A stretch of 64,000 nt of DNA from Megaleporinus macrocephalus. Taxonomy: Eukaryota; Chordata; Actinopteri; Characiformes; Anostomidae. The translations under genes were made by a program, and so were the position numbers. The notes under the pieces were generated by a model. It saw only the letters and a list, made by a program, of their open reading frames with translations, had not been told where the DNA came from and ran no database searches. Where the stretch lies: the NCBI GenBank assembly GCA_021613375.1, contig CM038711.1, forward strand, positions 19,639,694 to 19,703,693, given 5' to 3'. Shown piece by piece: positions 26,345-37,139 of this stretch (position 1 is its first letter; the number at the start of each line of letters is the position of its first letter).

Positions 26345-26540
26345 TTACAGTGTAATTGATGGCATCAATTAGCACTGCTCTCCAGAGACACCACAATTGT
26401 CTGCAAGCATACAGCGTATGGAGGGCTTCGCTAAAGCATGCCAGCCGAACACTGATGGGACAATATGTGCCCACTGACCAGCACCACCTAGCTGAAGAAC
26501 TGACCTGGAGCCTGCGTGCTCATGCCAAGCATAGTTCATT
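26345..26540. promoter_or_regulatory. Candidate non-coding regulatory island
   Basis: Balanced sequence beginning GTGTAATTGATGGCATCAATT, in which TTGATGGCATCAA is a near-palindrome, followed by ordered words to about 26,535. Frames on both strands lack domains. Confidence 0.25.
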
Positions 26541-26555
26541 TTATGGAGCCTTGTG

Positions 26556-26606
26556 AAATACATGACTTTGAATAGGGCTATAGGCAAATACATGACTTTG
26601 AATAGG
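26556..26606 (+). repeat. 21 bp perfect direct repeat, 30 bp period
   Basis: AAATACATGACTTTGAATAG followed by G occurs at 26,556-26,576 and again at 26,586-26,606, with a 9 bp gap. It looks like a recent local duplication. Confidence 0.9.
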
Positions 26607-26973
26607 CATGTCTACAGTAAAACATTTCTGCTGTACAAATAACATAAAAAAAGAGCTGATCTATATAAAAACCTAACCCAACGCATTCGCCGAGTCTTAC
26701 GCTCTGATCTGCCACAGCTGTTTAAAATATCACAACAAAGCCTTTCCGTGCAGTTCCGTGACAAGTTCAACTTCTCTGGAGAGCACGCACTCGTCCCAAT
26801 TACTGAAGTCTTACAATCCGCTCACTCTCACACCTCATACACAAAGTCTGGAGCACAAAGTAGTGCTTTTATAAGGAAGCCTGTGATGCCTCATTATCTG
26901 ACTGAGGTGTCCTCTTCTGTCTCATTTGCAAAGACATGACGCACGTAAACAAGTGCACAACAAACTCCGCGGC

Positions 26974-26997
26974 CAGACAGACAGACAGACAGACAGA
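26974..26997. repeat. (CAGA)n microsatellite
   Basis: Six units of CAGA. Confidence 0.9.
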
Positions 26998-27327
26998 TGA
27001 AGTATATTGTGGGGAATTTAAGAAATAAAAGCGACAAGTTTAGAGCAAAACACGGCGTTTAAAAAGAGAGGGAGAGACACGGATCGCGTACACGTGAAAA
27101 AGAAAAAAGAAGAAGGAGGAGGAGGAGGAGGGGAGAAAAACATCCTCCGAAGGAAAGTTCGTAACGGCGCAGCGAAGCATTCCTGCGTGTTTTTTCGTCC
27201 ATTTCTGACGAATACAAGATCCCAACCAACAGCACTTCTACTCTAACCGCTCCGTCAACTACACGTAGTAACGTTACTGTACGCGTTTCATCTGCGAGCT
27301 CCTGAAAGGCACTCCACGACTCCCTCT

Positions 27328-27342
27328 TGCGCTTTCTCTCCC

Positions 27343-27377
<35 letters not shown>

Positions 27378-27380
27378 TTC
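27328..27380. repeat. (CT)n tract next to promoter zone
   Basis: Imperfect CT dinucleotide run. With the GAGGAGGAGG purine block at 27,110-27,135 and the CTCCTCCTC block at 27,637-27,672 it makes a low-complexity shoulder to the CpG-rich region. Confidence 0.85.
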
Positions 27381-27430
27381 ACACCAAGTCCCTCTCTCCT
27401 GTGCAATATTGTTGCTATTTTTGCTACTCA

Positions 27431-27768
27431 CCTTTTTTCCTCCGCACTGCCTCGCTGGATATAGATACTTGTGTATCAGTGAGTCCTGTGGACGCGGTGT
27501 GACACCGATGTATTTTCAGTCACATTGGCACACGGGCTTCTATTTTCGGGAGCTGACAAACTCAGAAGAAGCAGTCTCTTGTCAAAGACAAGCTCCTCCC
27601 CGACTCTGACGAACAGCAGACGAAAGTCAGTAAACCTCCTCCTCCTCTTCCTCCTCCTCCTTTTCTCTCCTCCTACTCGCGTCTCAATTAACAACAAATA
27701 TGGAAACTTACGGAGCGCTTTTCTTCAAATCTTAAAACATAAAAAAATTAAAAGACCTTGTACTCACG
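27431..27768 (-). other. Cluster of minus-strand splice-donor-like sites (possible 5' untranslated exons)
   Basis: On the minus strand, AAAAAAG|GTGAGTAG has its junction at 27,432/27,431, CC|GTAAGTTT at 27,712/27,711 and TTC|GTGAGTAC at 27,768/27,767. The first fits the donor consensus well. All lie just leftward of the CpG-rich core at 28.1-28.4 kb, the order expected if that core drives a leftward transcript with alternative first exons. No downstream exon could be found, so this is a hypothesis. Confidence 0.3.
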
Positions 27769-27817
27769 AAGCCCGAGTGTTTCAGACTGGTTCAGCCCCT
27801 GTGGGCGAGGGGGGGAG

Positions 27818-27885
27818 GGGGGCGGTTAAAGAAGCTGCGCGCGATATAAAAGTTACTGCTCGGAGAGGAACAGACAGGAAACAGC
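27818..27885 (+). promoter_or_regulatory. GC box plus TATA box, rightward core promoter candidate
   Basis: A GC box (GGGGGCGG, 27,818-27,825) lies about 20 bp before TATAAAAG (27,845-27,852), predicting a start near 27,875-27,885 on the plus strand. TGACATCA, a CRE-like word, follows near 27,901. Transcription rightward would enter the CpG-dense core. TATA-like words occur by chance in AT-rich DNA, but this one sits in CpG-rich sequence (CTGCGCGCGATATAAAAG). Confidence 0.4.
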
Positions 27886-28109
27886 TCCATAGCTGACACA
27901 TGACATCAGCCGCTCTAGCAGAGACGGTCGAATAAGCTCAAAGTACGAGAAAGAAGATAAACAGACAGGTTTCTACAAGTCATAACACAGGACTAGCCTC
28001 CCAAAGCACCCTCTCTGTACAGACCACTGCTCGGGCTGGGTGCTAGTAAAGTGACAGAGTGAGCTGTTTAGTTCTGGACTCTGTTACAGTCGATCACTTC
28101 TCTGTTTAT

Positions 28110-28380
28110 TGTAGTTTGTGGGCAGCGCGGCCTTAGATACCATTGACGTCATTCCTGTAAAACAACAGCAACAATAGGAGCGGATCTGAGTGAGTGACGC
28201 GGCTCTCGGCCAATGGGCTTCGTCGGCGGTTGGACAGCGACCAATCCCGGAAGGGAGCTTCGTCGACGTCTGCGTCGCATGTGGCCGAGTCACGTGTAGT
28301 TGCAGGATCTGAGAGAGAGGTGTGGTGCTGAACAACACGAGTTGTTTTCACCGGGATTTAAAGGAGCGACGTTCTGCACA
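28110..28380. promoter_or_regulatory. CpG-island promoter core with CRE, CCAAT, ETS and E-box
   Basis: About twenty or more CpG dinucleotides in about 270 bp, against a CpG-poor background. Ordered sites are the perfect CRE TGACGTCA (28,144-28,151), CCAAT (28,210-28,214), CCAAT (28,241-28,245), the ETS core CCGGAAG (28,248-28,254) and the E-box TCACGTG (28,290-28,296). There is no TATA box. This set (CREB/ATF, NF-Y, ETS, USF/TFE family) is typical of broadly expressed, often bidirectional, vertebrate promoters. It is the strongest gene-start evidence in the window. Direction is unresolved: minus-strand donors lie to the left and a TATA box facing right lies 290 bp to the left. Confidence 0.65.
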
Positions 28381-29089
28381 CTCTACAGGCTACATTCAAA
28401 CTAGAAAGACAAGTAAAGAAGTACAACTGATGGCAGCCTGTCTGTAAATGTTCCTGCTTGTTTGTTTGCGGGCTGCACTGGTCATCCTCTTCACCGCGTT
28501 TGTGTTTAGCTATAGTTAAAAACATGAACATGACTAATACAGCATCTGATACTGGGCTGCTGATTGTGTATCATCACCTGCACTGTGGCTTAAAGTCAGT
28601 CTTCTTGTAACATTCAGTCCCACCCAGTTCAATACTGATAATAAATAGTAAACAAGGAAATTTTGGCTGATGCATATACTTACGGTTTACGTTGATTTGG
28701 CTGCTCTGAGTATAATTTTAGAGGTTCTAGGTATATTTTTAAACAGTTATATAACTTAATATAACTAATTAGATGCAGGTTTTACATCAGTGATTAAAAA
28801 AACAACCTTTTTCTAGTTTTAAAAGACTTTAGGCATTAGTTAGTGAACAGGAACCTTTACACAGTAAATAGTGTGATGAGGCTGTGTATGTTCAGCAAAG
28901 TAATGAAATGAAACTTCTGTAAAACTGTCAGCTTCAAATGTAAGTCAATCCCATTTAAAGTAAACCCTGGCTGCCAACATTTGTATTAATGAAAACGATG
29001 TTCAATTCTAATAAAATATGACATGTAAAGCAAATGTTTTGTTTATTATATAAAAACACAACAAAGAAACAAAAATCCTCTACATGTAC
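28381..29089. other. Non-coding stretch right of the CpG island
   Basis: Composition falls quickly to AT-rich. Another donor-like word CC|GTAAGTAT occurs on the minus strand at about 28,683. No exon could be defined. Confidence 0.4.
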
Positions 29090-29090
29090 A

Positions 29091-29330
29091 CACTTAAAAA
29101 ATATGGTTTCTTAGTTCTGTATAGAAAATAGTTCCATATAGAACCATGAACACCCACAGAGAGACTTGCATGATTAAAGGGTGAGTATGATGAAAGGGTG
29201 ATCTACTGCTATGTGAAAAGATTCTTAGTTGGACGGAAAATGTGCTGTGGATGATTATATAAAGAACCTTTTTGAAATGGGTTCTGTGTAGCTCCAAAAT
29301 GGGTTCTAGTATTTTACACCACAACAACCA
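29091..29330. mobile_element. MITE-like element with AGAACC/GGTTCT termini
   Basis: Left end ACACTTAAAAAATATGGTTT with CCATATAGAACCATG. The right end, on the opposite strand, reads GGTGTAAAATACTAGAACCC with AGGTTCTTTATATAA. The repeated GGTTCT/AGAACC palindromic words are, from memory, typical of a small DNA element common in fish. The inverted ends are imperfect, so the copy is old. The 80-codon minus-strand frame inside is incidental. Confidence 0.5.
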
Positions 29331-31008
29331 CATCACATTTGTTGCACTTGGATGATGTCATTAAGACAATGACATCAACATTTAGCTAAGCTAGATGGGC
29401 TAAATAATACACTAGAGTTTTTGTGAGGTGAGGTGTTATGCTTGCTGTTCCTCAATTAACAAGAGAGCAAGAGAGAGAGTAACCAAATATTTGATGTGAC
29501 AACAAAATTGGTAGCCTACTAGTAAAAAAAACTGTATGCTTTTAATAATAAATAAAGTGTTTTGCTTAGTTTATATAACATGTTTGAATGGCATTGGACA
29601 CTATGTATCTGGCATTATATATCTTAACAGTCAGGCTTAAAAAAGTAACAGCCAATGAATATGAAGTAAACATACTGTAATTTTCAGTGGATATTTAATT
29701 GTAAAGGTTTTGAATGATGAGATGACTTTTACCTGACTTGACTTTACTTGACTGTAGGGTAATTATTATGAGCTCATATTATGATGGCTCATGACTTGCC
29801 TATGTGCCTGTTCTGGAAATGGCCCAATGCATTCCTATAAGCTGATGAAGTTATGTCTCCAGCGTGCAATGTAAAAAGCGAAACCCTAGATGGACAAAAA
29901 ATACTGCCTGTATTAACACATCAAAACAAACCACTCACGAATGGAGCAAAGTGACTCCGTTCATTGAGCCAGTTAAAAAGTTTTAGATGGGGAACACATT
30001 TCATTCTTTCTATCATGCAAAACCCAAAAATTGGGTTGTAAAAAAGAAATGCAATAGAAAAATGTGTTCTCTCTTTTTTTCTGTATTTCTAAATCAACCT
30101 TTTTCATCCCCAAAGAAGACTTTCAGCGTACTGAGCACACGTTAAGAAGTGTTCTATTACAAGGACAAATTCAATTGTGATTTCAAAAGTGACTTCAATT
30201 CTTGTTGTTTGAAAAAACTGCAATGTACATCACACCCTAAACTTCTACCACACTATTTCATGTCACAGTCCACAGCACCACAATTTATTCAGTACAATGA
30301 AAGCAAATGTAACACATCAGTATACTGGAATTTCTATATGAACATTCACACATTTTCCTTACTAATACCCTTCTATGACTTTCTGTCTATAAACTTATGG
30401 GTTTATTCATATCCCTTTATTTCTCTTGGAGCTTACGCTGTCTGTAAAGCCATCAAGGGCTGGGCACATATAAGTCCACTCAGCACTTATTGGCACCTGA
30501 GACTTTACTGACCACTCTAAACCCCTAGACCCCAAGCACCTGTGGTCCTGAGATTAGTGTTAGCCCTGTGGGACATATTTCTGTGCGCCCCCACTCTGCT
30601 GGACTTTAACTGCCAGTTCTCACTGAATGCCTGAGGTCCACAAAAGCCTTCTGCATGCAGTTACACTGTCATTACTTTATTACTGTAAATTCAAACTGTC
30701 GTCAATTCATAAACATTGGTGGAATTGTCATCAATCATTTGTCTTCAGGAGAACTGGAGATGAGTTGCAGGTAATGCCTTGTAAAGGGTGCAGAGACGAT
30801 GCCCTGACCTCAAGTTAGTCCACAAACATTCTGAAACGCTTTAAAAATGGATCCTAATGTTGTTAAGTTTTAGAATCGGCAGTCCACGCCAACGCAAGGC
30901 CTACTGCACGTCAAATTCACATAGTATTGCAAATTATTACATCATTTAATAGACCGCAAGCCAACATCTGACTGTACCTCGCCTCCCAACCCCACATCTC
31001 ACCTGTAT
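29331..31008. other. AT-rich non-coding stretch
   Basis: A 120-codon plus-strand frame at 30,149-30,511 is rich in Phe, Tyr and Ser and has no recognisable family. No other feature is supported. Confidence 0.45.
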
Positions 31009-31009
31009 C

Positions 31010-31450
31010 TACTGAGCTACTGATGCCTTCACAGAACCTGCTGTGAAGGCCTCCTCCAGGTGCCTCTCTCTTCGCCTCGGTTGGGCCACTTCTTCCTTTT
31101 CCCAAAGGGACACTTTCTTTAACCTTAATATTTCTCTCTCTCTTCTTTCATTCTTGTCTTTTTCCCTCTCTTGCTCTATCTCTCTCTCTCCTCTCTCTTC
31201 TCCTCTTTTTCTCTTGCTTTCCTCAAAGCCAGACCAGCTGGCTTTGGACGGCTTCCTTCTCGCCCCTGTGAGGCTTTCCTTCACACTCTCTGCCTCCTCT
31301 TGTCCCCCGGTCTTTCTGCCGGGAGGGAGCTGGGCGACAGCAGTTGAAGGGTAGGATCCCAGATGGACGCACACACTCTGGGCATGCGTGTGTGTGACAG
31401 GGCTTGGCTCAGGGGAGAGCCTGGACCAGCCGCAGCTGTCACTCAGCCGC
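31010..31450. repeat. Pyrimidine-rich low-complexity segment
   Basis: CT/TTCC-rich from about 31,070 to 31,340, ending in balanced sequence with GTGTGTGTGACAGGGC. The 147-codon minus-strand frame translates to Glu/Arg/Lys repeats purely from this composition; the 103-codon plus-strand frame is its Leu/Ser mirror. Not supported as a gene. Confidence 0.6.
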
Positions 31451-31774
31451 ACCGAGGGTGTTGGGTGCGTTTTTGTTTTGTGTTATGATTATTAATATAA
31501 GTGAGAAATTGACCCAATAGGGGTCAAACGTAGGACAAACACTTGATCCAGTATTAAGGTATTAGTGTATCATTAAAGACATCATAAAATGGCTTCGTGT
31601 ACTTAGTTCAGAATCACTACGGACTCACCTTATTTCAGCTACAGTTCGATGTAGCCCGCTCATGCAACACTGTACCACTTTTCCTGCTGTGCTCGTCAAA
31701 ACAGTCGATAAGTACAATTTCATTTTTCAGAACAATACACATAACCCTAAAAACACAAACATCACATTTCTTTA

Positions 31775-32320
31775 ATATTTAGTGTGGCTACTGTTTGTCT
31801 CTCACAGCTCCCATTCTTTTCACGAGACGTGCTTTCAGTTTTTCAAACAAATCTGATATTTTTTCACACCTCTACATGTTTTGCTACACACAATCCAAAT
31901 AATCCTAAACACGGTAAATGATGATGAGGCCTAGACTATGCAGTGGCCAGTCCATTGTTCTGAGCACATCAGCAGCTTTGCAGTTTGATTTGTAATTTTC
32001 TGGCTATATTCTGTTTTTAGTAATGGCTTCTTGACAGCTACATCCTTTCTGAAGCATAGTGCTGAATGATAGACAGAAACAACTGTGCATTTTTACTGAT
32101 CTAAAGCAAAAGTGGAGCTCGCTCCCCTCCTATATCTTCTTAAAGAGAAATGCTTTAGGTGCTGCTTATCTGACAATGAAAGTTTTGGTGGTTTACCAGG
32201 TCTTTCACTTGTTTCCACTTCCTTATGCCAGTGGACTATATCTAATCTATCTAATCTCTTTGGAAATATCATCAGAAAAATAAATACAGTACAGACATAT
32301 GCAAGAGTTTAAACACTCTC
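31775..32320 (+). repeat. Dispersed repeat family copy A (unclassified)
   Basis: It shares an ordered series of words with 39,065-39,795 in the same orientation. These are GCTTCTTGACRGCTA (32,026 and 39,286), AGCAARAGTGGAGCTYG (32,105 and 39,361), GTGCTGYTTATCTG (near 32,159 and 39,411) and TGTTTCCACTT (near 32,211 and 39,498). Gaps between the anchors are similar, so both descend from one mobile repeat. I cannot name the family with confidence. Short frames inside are not conserved between the copies. Confidence 0.6.
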
Positions 32321-34254
32321 TACCAAATGTTCTATTTTCACTTTCTGTTCATTAAAGTGAAAATAATTAGACACACATCCTCTACAGGAAACAAATATAA
32401 ATTTAAATATGTTTCGTGGAGAGGATTTGTCTGCTAAATTTAGTGTGTAATTTTTATTTATTTGTTCCTTTTAGCATATTGGAAAAAATAAACCATAAAA
32501 TATCAATCAATTTGTTAAGTGGAGCAAATAAACATTATTTGTGCCATGGCATGTTTAGAAATGTGTTCACTGTAGAGGGCTTTCTACATTTCATGCAAAA
32601 TTTCTATTTGAAGATCAACATGTCATGTATATATAATTACATTATTCTTTTTTTTTAACTGTAGGACCTGATATTAAAATACTACACAGTACTTGTTCTT
32701 TAAATTCCTGCTATGAAATTAATATATAAAAATAATAAGAGTAAGTCAACGTTCACTGTTTTCAATAATATACAGTTTGAGAAATTACTACAAATAGATA
32801 CATTTGTTGTCAAAAACATTAAAATATCTTTTCTAACACTATACAAATTATTATTATTGTTTTTGTTAAATAAAATAACTCTAGTTATAATTCCATCGAG
32901 TGATTTTAAACTTGGAACCCCAGTGTATATGCCCTTAGGGTTTATATTCAACACATGTTTGAAATTAATAGCCATTACAATATAGAAATTACAATATATA
33001 TATATATATATTTGACCATCAAGTCAAGTAATTTGGTATTGATGGGTCAACGAGATCCAGAAAACCACACAAGTTTTATAGACTATGTTCTGATAGGAGA
33101 CAGCTGACATTTTCAACATTGTGCCAGACCACAAATAGCTCCAGACTACAGGGCTACTATGCCACCAATTAAAAGGATTGTACAATGGCCCTTACACAAC
33201 AAACTCCAAAAAGTCAGGGGAGGATTCACTGTACCAACTCTAAAAGAGCAGGGCACTTCTGTTCCTCCAGTTTTGAATGACAGAGTCTCGAACAGTCACG
33301 CCCAAACTGAAGGTCACCGTCTTGACTGCAAGTTCTTGCATCATGCATCATTATCTTTTTCCTAATTAGAGGAACCAGCCCCAAAAGCCCAAAATGTCTT
33401 TTGTAGGCCGCCTCGGTCCCAGTCTGTCTCAGCAGTGAGTGACTGTCTCATTTTAGTGCAAGACTTTGCTATCCAAGCAAAACTCAGGCGTATGCTGAAC
33501 CGAGTTTGTTCGTGTGTTATTCACTGTCAGTGGAAAAGAGTGGTTTGAATCTAGTATGTAGAAAAGTACGATTTGATTCCTATAATGTGCTCTCGTGTGT
33601 TAAACAGCACAGATAGAAGAAGTGAGAAATGAACCGACGGTGAACAAGCAGACCGTTCGTGAACTTGTCAGCAATCAACGATTTAGAAACAACTTATCAT
33701 TTCACCACACCTGGCATGCCAAAGTAACCACTGCAGACAGCCTAAAGGTGGGGAGATGAAGCAGAGCGAAAACTGCATCTGGCGCTAAAGCATGGCACTC
33801 TGTGTCAATGCAGACATTGGCAGTGCGTTAGATAACTATGTAGGGGCTCTAAAAATACCCCGTGTCTCGCAGTCTGGTTCAGCTCTCTCATTACTGCCTG
33901 TAATTAACACTGAGCGTGCCATGCCAGCTCCTTGCACAGCACACCACACAACTGTCACATACTCATGTAGATCAAAACTGCTAAAGTTTCAGACTGGCTC
34001 TACTTCTTTCAAGTTTTTCTACATCTAGATCCACTGTCAACTGTGATGTGTTGCATATTTCTGCAAGTTGCCATCTTTACTAAACAGATATTTTGACTGA
34101 CTTGTAACTAGATGCTCCTCATTTCTTGTAGAACCATGGCCATGATCTACTGACCGTCAACCAGTCTGACAACAGAACTCATTTATTTCTATTGTTGATA
34201 TTTTTTTTCATAAAAATCTCCAATTAGAAAAATATCCTGTTTTCTTAATGTCGT
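32321..34254. other. AT-rich non-coding stretch
   Basis: Very AT-rich to 33,010, ending in a short (TA)n at 32,994-33,011, then mixed sequence. No gene or element supported. Confidence 0.45.
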
Positions 34255-34740
34255 GAACAGTCTTCCAGCACCCTGTGGACGGTAATGAGGAGCAATCCCA
34301 AGAGGAAACAGCACCTGGTACCCAGGGCTTTGAAACATGCCCATGTTATGCTTTTATTCTAAATGCATGTTCTATTCTTCCACTGTATTTTCGCCTGCCT
34401 AGAGTAAGCTCCAAAAATGGTAGGCGCGCTCTAATTATCTCACCATTTGGTGAAGCTACTGTATGGTGCCATTTATAAAAAAGGAGCCAGCCATTCTGCA
34501 TTAACTGTACCGAGTTCATTAAAAATTGAGCAAGGTCAGAAATGAAGCTCCTCTTCTCATTATTCATTTTGTCCCTAATTTCATGAATTATTTCATTAAT
34601 CAAGCAAAATGGCTGTGGAATAATTCACCCTGACGTGCTGTTGTCAAGTAGCATTAGCAGAATTCCACTTGATAAACAAAGACTGAAATGGCAGAGACCG
34701 GCGAACCTACATTATAATGACTTTATCACAATATGAAACT
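34255..34740. promoter_or_regulatory. Candidate enhancer rich in homeodomain cores
   Basis: Ordered TAAT/ATTA words: GCTCTAATTATCTCACC near 34,428, TCATTATTCATTTTGTCCC near 34,556, CATGAATTATTTCATTAATC near 34,582, GAATAATTCACCCTGACGTG near 34,618. Also ATTTGGTGAAGC and AAAAATTGAGCAAGGTCAG. The density and the lack of any repeat look typical of deeply conserved developmental enhancers. The 85-codon minus frame has no domain. Conservation is untested. Confidence 0.42.
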
Positions 34741-36345
34741 CATATTTTGAAACTTGAAAACTAAACCAATGGTGTTGATATGCGCTGATCTTTATAAGGA
34801 TATTTCAGCTGTTCTCTATGACAACCTATTTATAATATTGATATGGAAGTTGGCCTGAATGCCGTCCTGTGTCAACCTAAATGTCACACTCTTATACTCT
34901 TGCACGTATTGAGACTTCAGAATCGTGTCTACCTGACATTTTAGCCAAAACTGAGTTATTGGCAAAAAATATACTAAGACAGTTCTTCATTACTTCATTA
35001 CTTCATGGGTCTGAAGTCTAAGAGAGCTAAATTTAGCTTTCAAGAACAGAGAAATCTGATCTTAACAAGCAGAATCCTGATGCTTAAGGGCATGGAGCTC
35101 AGAACTTTTGTTGATGATCTTAAGTGAATGATATTGTTATCGTTTTGGTTTCACATTTCCAGCACATTAATGCTGATCCATGTTTCACCTCATTGAAGAT
35201 AGTGAGATCAGCTGCGAGCAGTATGATGATTAGATACAGACCTCTACTGCAGCCTATTTAATTCCAATAAAGTATTAGGTCCGCCTGCAAATATTATACG
35301 AGGGACCTCATTTATGAAACATAAATATGAACGAAATTTACACCTGTTCTAGATGAAGACTCTTGAGTAAATTAAAATATGCAGTGAATCACCGCTTTCC
35401 ATCTCATTAAGTCAAAAATATAGTCTGGCATAAATTTAAACTCAAAGATGTCATGTAAACTCACATGAAATGCACAGGCTCTTAAGTTTACAGATTATGG
35501 ACAATGTTGATGAAATTCAATAACATTATTCAACATACTGAACAATCAACATGTTGCAGGATCAGATGGTGTTTAAGTCTGCATGCATAATAAGAGTGCT
35601 GCTACTCTGTGCTTAAAGAAAGCCTTGTACATCTGATATAGCTTGTTTGGATTTGCTTTATGAAAAAAATACAATGAGAAAAATGAATAAACAACATTCG
35701 TCCTCTGGTAAACAACTTACGTTTTCTCATGACTGTCGTTGGATATGATTAACAAGGTCATTAAAGAGCTAAAATACAAATACTGCATGGAAGCTAACAC
35801 TGCTGCACGTTATACTAACATCACAAGCCTGCCATCCTTACAAAAATAGCCCAAACAAAGCAGCAACCTTTGCATATAACAGGGTTTAAAAGAAGACTTA
35901 CTTTATGCAACGTCAGCTCAGGCCACAGGAATGTTAGTTTGCTTGTGACATTCATGTAACAATAATGTAATGTAATGATCTGGTAACTGAGAGGGTCCAG
36001 GGGAGAACTGTTCTTAGATAAAACCTTTTTTCAAAAATGTTTGGAACATTTTAGTTTTCTACAGGTTGTAATAGTGGTGATTTTTACAAAAACTACATTT
36101 ATTTTTGTTCATAAAGAAAACCTGCTCACACCCAGAGTTCCTCATATCGGTGTAATACTAACTGTAGAATGACGCATGACTTCACATCATTATATAAGAT
36201 ATAATACTGAACCTGAAAAGCAGCAAAATGGTGTACTAGTACAGACGATATGTTGCCCATGCATGCTATGAGAATAATTGGATTTTTTCACATTGCCATG
36301 GCAGTAGCTGTATAGTAGTGATCCTGCACTTTGATGAAAATGCAC
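34741..36345. other. AT-rich non-coding stretch
   Basis: Includes a tiny TTCATTAC tandem at 34,985-35,006. No gene, RNA or mobile element recognised. Confidence 0.45.
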
Positions 36346-36346
36346 C

Positions 36347-36590
36347 AAGTGGGGTGATCACCACTTAAGAGATTGCAGAGATTTATTGGCAAAGGGTGAT
36401 GGATGACACAGACCCTTTCTCAATTAAGGGCGAGCAGATTATTAAAAAGCAAGCATGAAGAATATGCCAGCTATTACAAATAAAGGTCAATGGGCTTGCA
36501 ATTAATGTGCTCATCCTCCGGCTTCAGGGTTAAAAAGCTTCGGCCTGTGACCGTGTGCATGAAAGCGTTTGATTGCATCTGAGTGTTGGT
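36347..36590. promoter_or_regulatory. Candidate enhancer starting with a GGTGATCACC palindrome
   Basis: A near-perfect palindrome (36,347-36,366) with the 10 bp perfect core GGTGATCACC opens the block. It is followed by TTTATTGGCAAAGGGTGATG, CAAATAAAGGTCAATGGGC and GCTTGCAATTAATGTGC. A V-SINE is inserted about 30 bp after the block. Regulatory role is inferred from motifs. Confidence 0.38.
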
Positions 36591-36618
36591 GACTCATAGA
36601 ACACTTTGCCTGTGACAA

Positions 36619-36895
36619 AGGGCAGCACGGTGGCGCATTGGCATCTCACAGCTAGAAGGGCCTGTGTTCAATTCCATTCTGTGTGAAGTTTGCATGTTCC
36701 CCCTGTCGGTGTGGGTATCCCAGCACTCATTGGGCGGAAGGCAGGATATATCCTGGAAAGGCTGGCAGTCCATCCTACTTACACCAAGGGGCAATTTAGT
36801 ATCTCCAGCTCATCTAACTGCATGTCTTTGGACTGTGTTCTGGTTTCGTCCCACAGTAAAAAGATATGCAGTTAGGTGGGCTGGAGATGCTAAGT
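36619..36895 (+). mobile_element. Rearranged V-SINE (DANA/Mermaid type)
   Basis: The start GGCAGCACGGTGGCGCATTG is the tRNA-derived head with an A-box-like TGGCGCATTGG; GTTCAATTC at 36,666-36,674 is the B box. The head runs on into GTGTGAAGTTTGCATGTTCC, the conserved central V-SINE block. From about 36,717 to 36,838 the sequence is the reverse complement of the expected SINE tail (GGGGCAATTTAGTATCTCC and GCATGTCTTTGGACTGTG). It then resumes in forward orientation with GGTTTCGTCCCACAGT and ATGCAGTTAGG. The copy is therefore internally inverted or a fusion of two opposed copies. A V-SINE is transcribed by RNA polymerase III and moved by a partner LINE; this copy looks old and inactive. Confidence 0.8.
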
Positions 36896-37139
36896 GTGAG
36901 AAACAGTCAAGTACTGTTACAGTTTTCAGGAGTTTATACAAAAGAATATGATTTTACACAAAAGTGTGAAAGGGTCTCCTCAATGTGCATAAAACCACCA
37001 CAACAAAAACATAAATGCCTATTGAAGATATAACCGAATGACCTTTTTCAGAAAAGTAGCATCAAATGGTCATGAAGAGTCTCTCAAGCTGAAGCATCTC
37101 TACTTTATTGTTTTTATATATTTTTTTTTTTCATTGATC
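36896..37139. other. Short AT-rich spacer
   Basis: Nothing recognised beyond T-runs at 37,111-37,131. Confidence 0.4.

Noticed and set aside
27059..27406. 115-codon minus-strand frame with poly Glu-Arg
   Set aside because: Product of the (CT)n and GAGGAGG tracts beside the promoter zone.
31009..31452. 147-codon minus-strand Glu/Arg-rich frame as a coiled-coil protein
   Set aside because: It is a translation of a pyrimidine-rich low-complexity tract; the opposite strand is equally open as Leu/Ser.
34985..35006. TTCATTAC tandem as a functional repeat
   Set aside because: Fewer than three units; common by chance in AT-rich DNA.
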